Shown here piece by piece: positions 62,663 to 64,000 of a stretch of DNA of 64,000 nucleotides. The DNA is taken from positions 1 through 64,000 of the forward strand of contig JAJVIN010000041.1 in assembly GCA_022071945.1 (NCBI GenBank), written 5' to 3'. This DNA is from Thermoanaerobaculia bacterium (lineage in GTDB: Bacteria; Acidobacteriota; Thermoanaerobaculia; UBA5066). How positions within the stretch are numbered: the stretch's first letter is position 1; each line of letters opens with the position of its first letter. The notes under the pieces are model-generated. The model was given only the letters and a program-made list of their open reading frames with translations. It was not told the origin of the DNA and ran no database searches. Both the position numbers and the translations under genes were made by a program.

Positions 62663-62764
62663 TTCTGCAGCTGAGAAGGTGCATCGCGCCCAGGCGCGAC
62701 GTGAATGTGATGCCGGGCAGTTTCTCGAGAGGGGGCTTTCGGACGCAGCGGCGGATGAGACGAT

Positions 62765-64000
62765 CTACTGTGCCGGCGGGTTCCCCTTCAAATGCTCCTG
62801 CATGAAGCGCAGGGCGTGGCCCGTCATCAGGACGCGGTTCTCCCGCTTCCCCGCCCCATGCCCCTCGTCGGCGTAGATGATGAGCTCCGTCGGAACCCCT
62901 GTCTTTTTCGCCGCCTCGTACATCTGGACCGCCTCCCCGACGGGGACCCGCGGATCGGTCGCCCCCTGCTGGATCTGGAGAGGCGCCTTCAGCTTGCCAA
63001 TGTGCGTCGTCGCGGAAAGCTGGACGAGAGCCTCGCGGTCCTTCTCCGGATCGCCGTACTCGGAGATCCGGAGGATCCGGCGGTATGGGGCCGTGTTCTC
63101 GAGGAACGTCACGAGGTTGGCGATCCCGACGATCGAGACACCCGCATCGTAGGCCCCGGCGAACTTCGTCATCGCGACGAGCGTCGAATAGCCGCCGTAA
63201 CTCCCGCCCATGACCCCGACCTTCGGCGCCTTCCCGTTGACGGCGAAGGTCTTCCGGGCCCACGCCGCCGCGTCCTCGATGTCGGTCCAGATCTGGAGCC
63301 GCTTCTTGCCGTTGTCGGCGTCGAGCCACGTCTTGCCGTAGCCGTCGCTCCCCCTCACGTTCGGCTCGACGAAGACGAACCCCGCGTCGACGAAGATCTG
63401 GGCATAGGTCGAGAAGCCCGGCTGCGCCTGGCCCTCCGGGCCTCCGTGGAACTCCACCACGACCGGACACGGAGCCGGATCACATGCTCTGGGTCGCCTC
63501 ACAAAGACCGGAATCGGCGTCCCGTCCCTTGCCGGGTAGGACTCCAGGGTCGCCGCCGAGAACGTCGCCGTGTCGATCTCGGGCGAGCTCGGAAGCACCC
63601 ACCTCGTCAGCGACCCCGTCTCCCAGTCGTAGACGTAGCTCGAACGGGGAGCCTTCGCGGTCTCGACCCCGAACGTCGTGTAGCGGCCGTCCATGGTCGA
63701 GGAGCCGAAATAGACGTGGTCCGCTCCCTCGGGCAGCTTCGGGAGGGCAAGAGGCTGGAACGTCTTCGCGTCGAGCGCCTGGATGCGCGTGTATCCCGCC
63801 TCGTTGACCGTGTAGAGGATCCGCTTCTTGGCGTCATCGATGCCGAAGCCCGAGACGTCCCACTTCAGTTCCCCGGTCACGGGAGTCAGTTTCCCCTTCT
63901 CGAACCGGCAGAGCCGCCGGAACTCACCAAGCTTGGGCGTCAAAACGAGGAGTTGCCCCGGAGCTGCCCCGTAGACCGCCTCGTACTCTTCCTTCTCACC
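62765..64000 (-). CDS. S9 family prolyl-oligopeptidase-like peptidase (C-terminal part)
   Basis: The frame is open to the right edge, so the N-terminus is missing; a TTG at 63943 is not a credible start because family-like sequence (GAAPGQLLVLTPKLGEFRRL) continues upstream. The visible part is the end of a beta-propeller (about the first 150 residues) and a complete alpha/beta hydrolase domain. The nucleophile Ser lies in GVMGGSYGGYS, the Asp in GATDPRVP and the His in DEGHGAGKREN. The domain architecture matches acylaminoacyl- or oligopeptidases. Confidence 0.9.
   Translation of the reverse strand, partial: GEKEEYEAVYGAAPGQLLVLTPKLGEFRRLCRFEKGKLTPVTGELKWDVSGFGIDDAKKRILYTVNEAGYTRIQALDAKTFQPLALPKLPEGADHVYFGSSTMDGRYTTFGVETAKAPRSSYVYDWETGSLTRWVLPSSPEIDTATFSAATLESYPARDGTPIPVFVRRPRACDPAPCPVVVEFHGGPEGQAQPGFSTYAQIFVDAGFVFVEPNVRGSDGYGKTWLDADNGKKRLQIWTDIEDAAAWARKTFAVNGKAPKVGVMGGSYGGYSTLVAMTKFAGAYDAGVSIVGIANLVTFLENTAPYRRILRISEYGDPEKDREALVQLSATTHIGKLKAPLQIQQGATDPRVPVGEAVQMYEAAKKTGVPTELIIYADEGHGAGKRENRVLMTGHALRFMQEHLKGNPPAQ

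Overview
The window is high-GC DNA from a Gram-negative bacterium, most likely an Acidobacteriota member or a close relative. The best markers are a VWFA-related secreted protein of the type common in Acidobacteria (24459-26105), a large transmembrane Ser/Thr kinase carrying a formylglycine-enzyme-like domain and a hydrolase (14767-18714), an OprP-like porin (so an outer membrane), and a meso-DAP-type MurE. The assignment is inference from gene content; no rRNA is present to settle it.

Layout. (1) About 1-19.4 kb looks like accessory DNA. Genes are scattered on both strands, gaps of 300-700 bases are frequent, and there are remnants: a two-component pair whose regulator loses its output domain at an IS21-like repeat on the left edge, a decayed Y1-transposase fragment near 5.1 kb, and a short dispersed GGGACAGACAG-like motif. 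It holds an MmyB-type XRE regulator with a perfect operator dyad, two DUF1801 proteins, a PAS/GAF/GGDEF/EAL protein, a secreted nuclease, an AAA_14/DUF4143 ATPase and the 1315-residue tandem kinase. (2) 19.4-29.9 kb: tRNA-Gly(GCC), nth-tdk, a methylmalonyl-CoA mutase large subunit, a DUF4388 protein, the VWFA protein, an Hsp70-like ATPase and a DEDDh exonuclease. (3) 30.0-44.2 kb: a dcw division and cell-wall cluster on the minus strand, mraZ-rsmH-ftsL-ftsI-murE-murF-murD-ftsW-murC-ftsQ-ftsA-ftsZ. Most junctions overlap or nearly abut. mraY and murG are missing from their usual places, and ftsL carries a 30-base tandem repeat. A consensus-like promoter followed by 10-base-phased MraZ-type boxes lies in front of mraZ. 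(4) 44.2-61.1 kb: an RNase D-like gene (+), then a long minus-strand run containing an isoprenoid synthase/FAD reductase pair, rlmN, a TPR protein, a tightly coupled PIG-L deacetylase / 51-residue membrane protein / sodium symporter set, a porin, mfd, and two PpiC-type foldases. (5) 61.1-64.0 kb: a stranded S-layer-homology gene tail with its own terminator, a cNMP-binding diguanylate cyclase, a nested palindromic MITE-like repeat and the 3' part of an S9 peptidase that runs off the right edge.

Genes that plausibly work together: the dcw genes (precursor synthesis, septal synthesis and Z-ring under one MraZ-controlled promoter); the PIG-L/small membrane protein/symporter set with its adjacent porin (possible deacetylation plus uptake at the envelope); the two PpiC foldases beside mfd; and the two c-di-GMP proteins, one probably with both synthesis and degradation domains active and one a synthase with a feedback-inhibition site. 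The most unusual items are the tandem-kinase/FGE/hydrolase fusion, the dcw cluster lacking mraY and murG, the in-frame minisatellite at the ftsL-ftsI junction, and the PIG-L/symporter module. No CRISPR array, phage or complete insertion sequence was seen.
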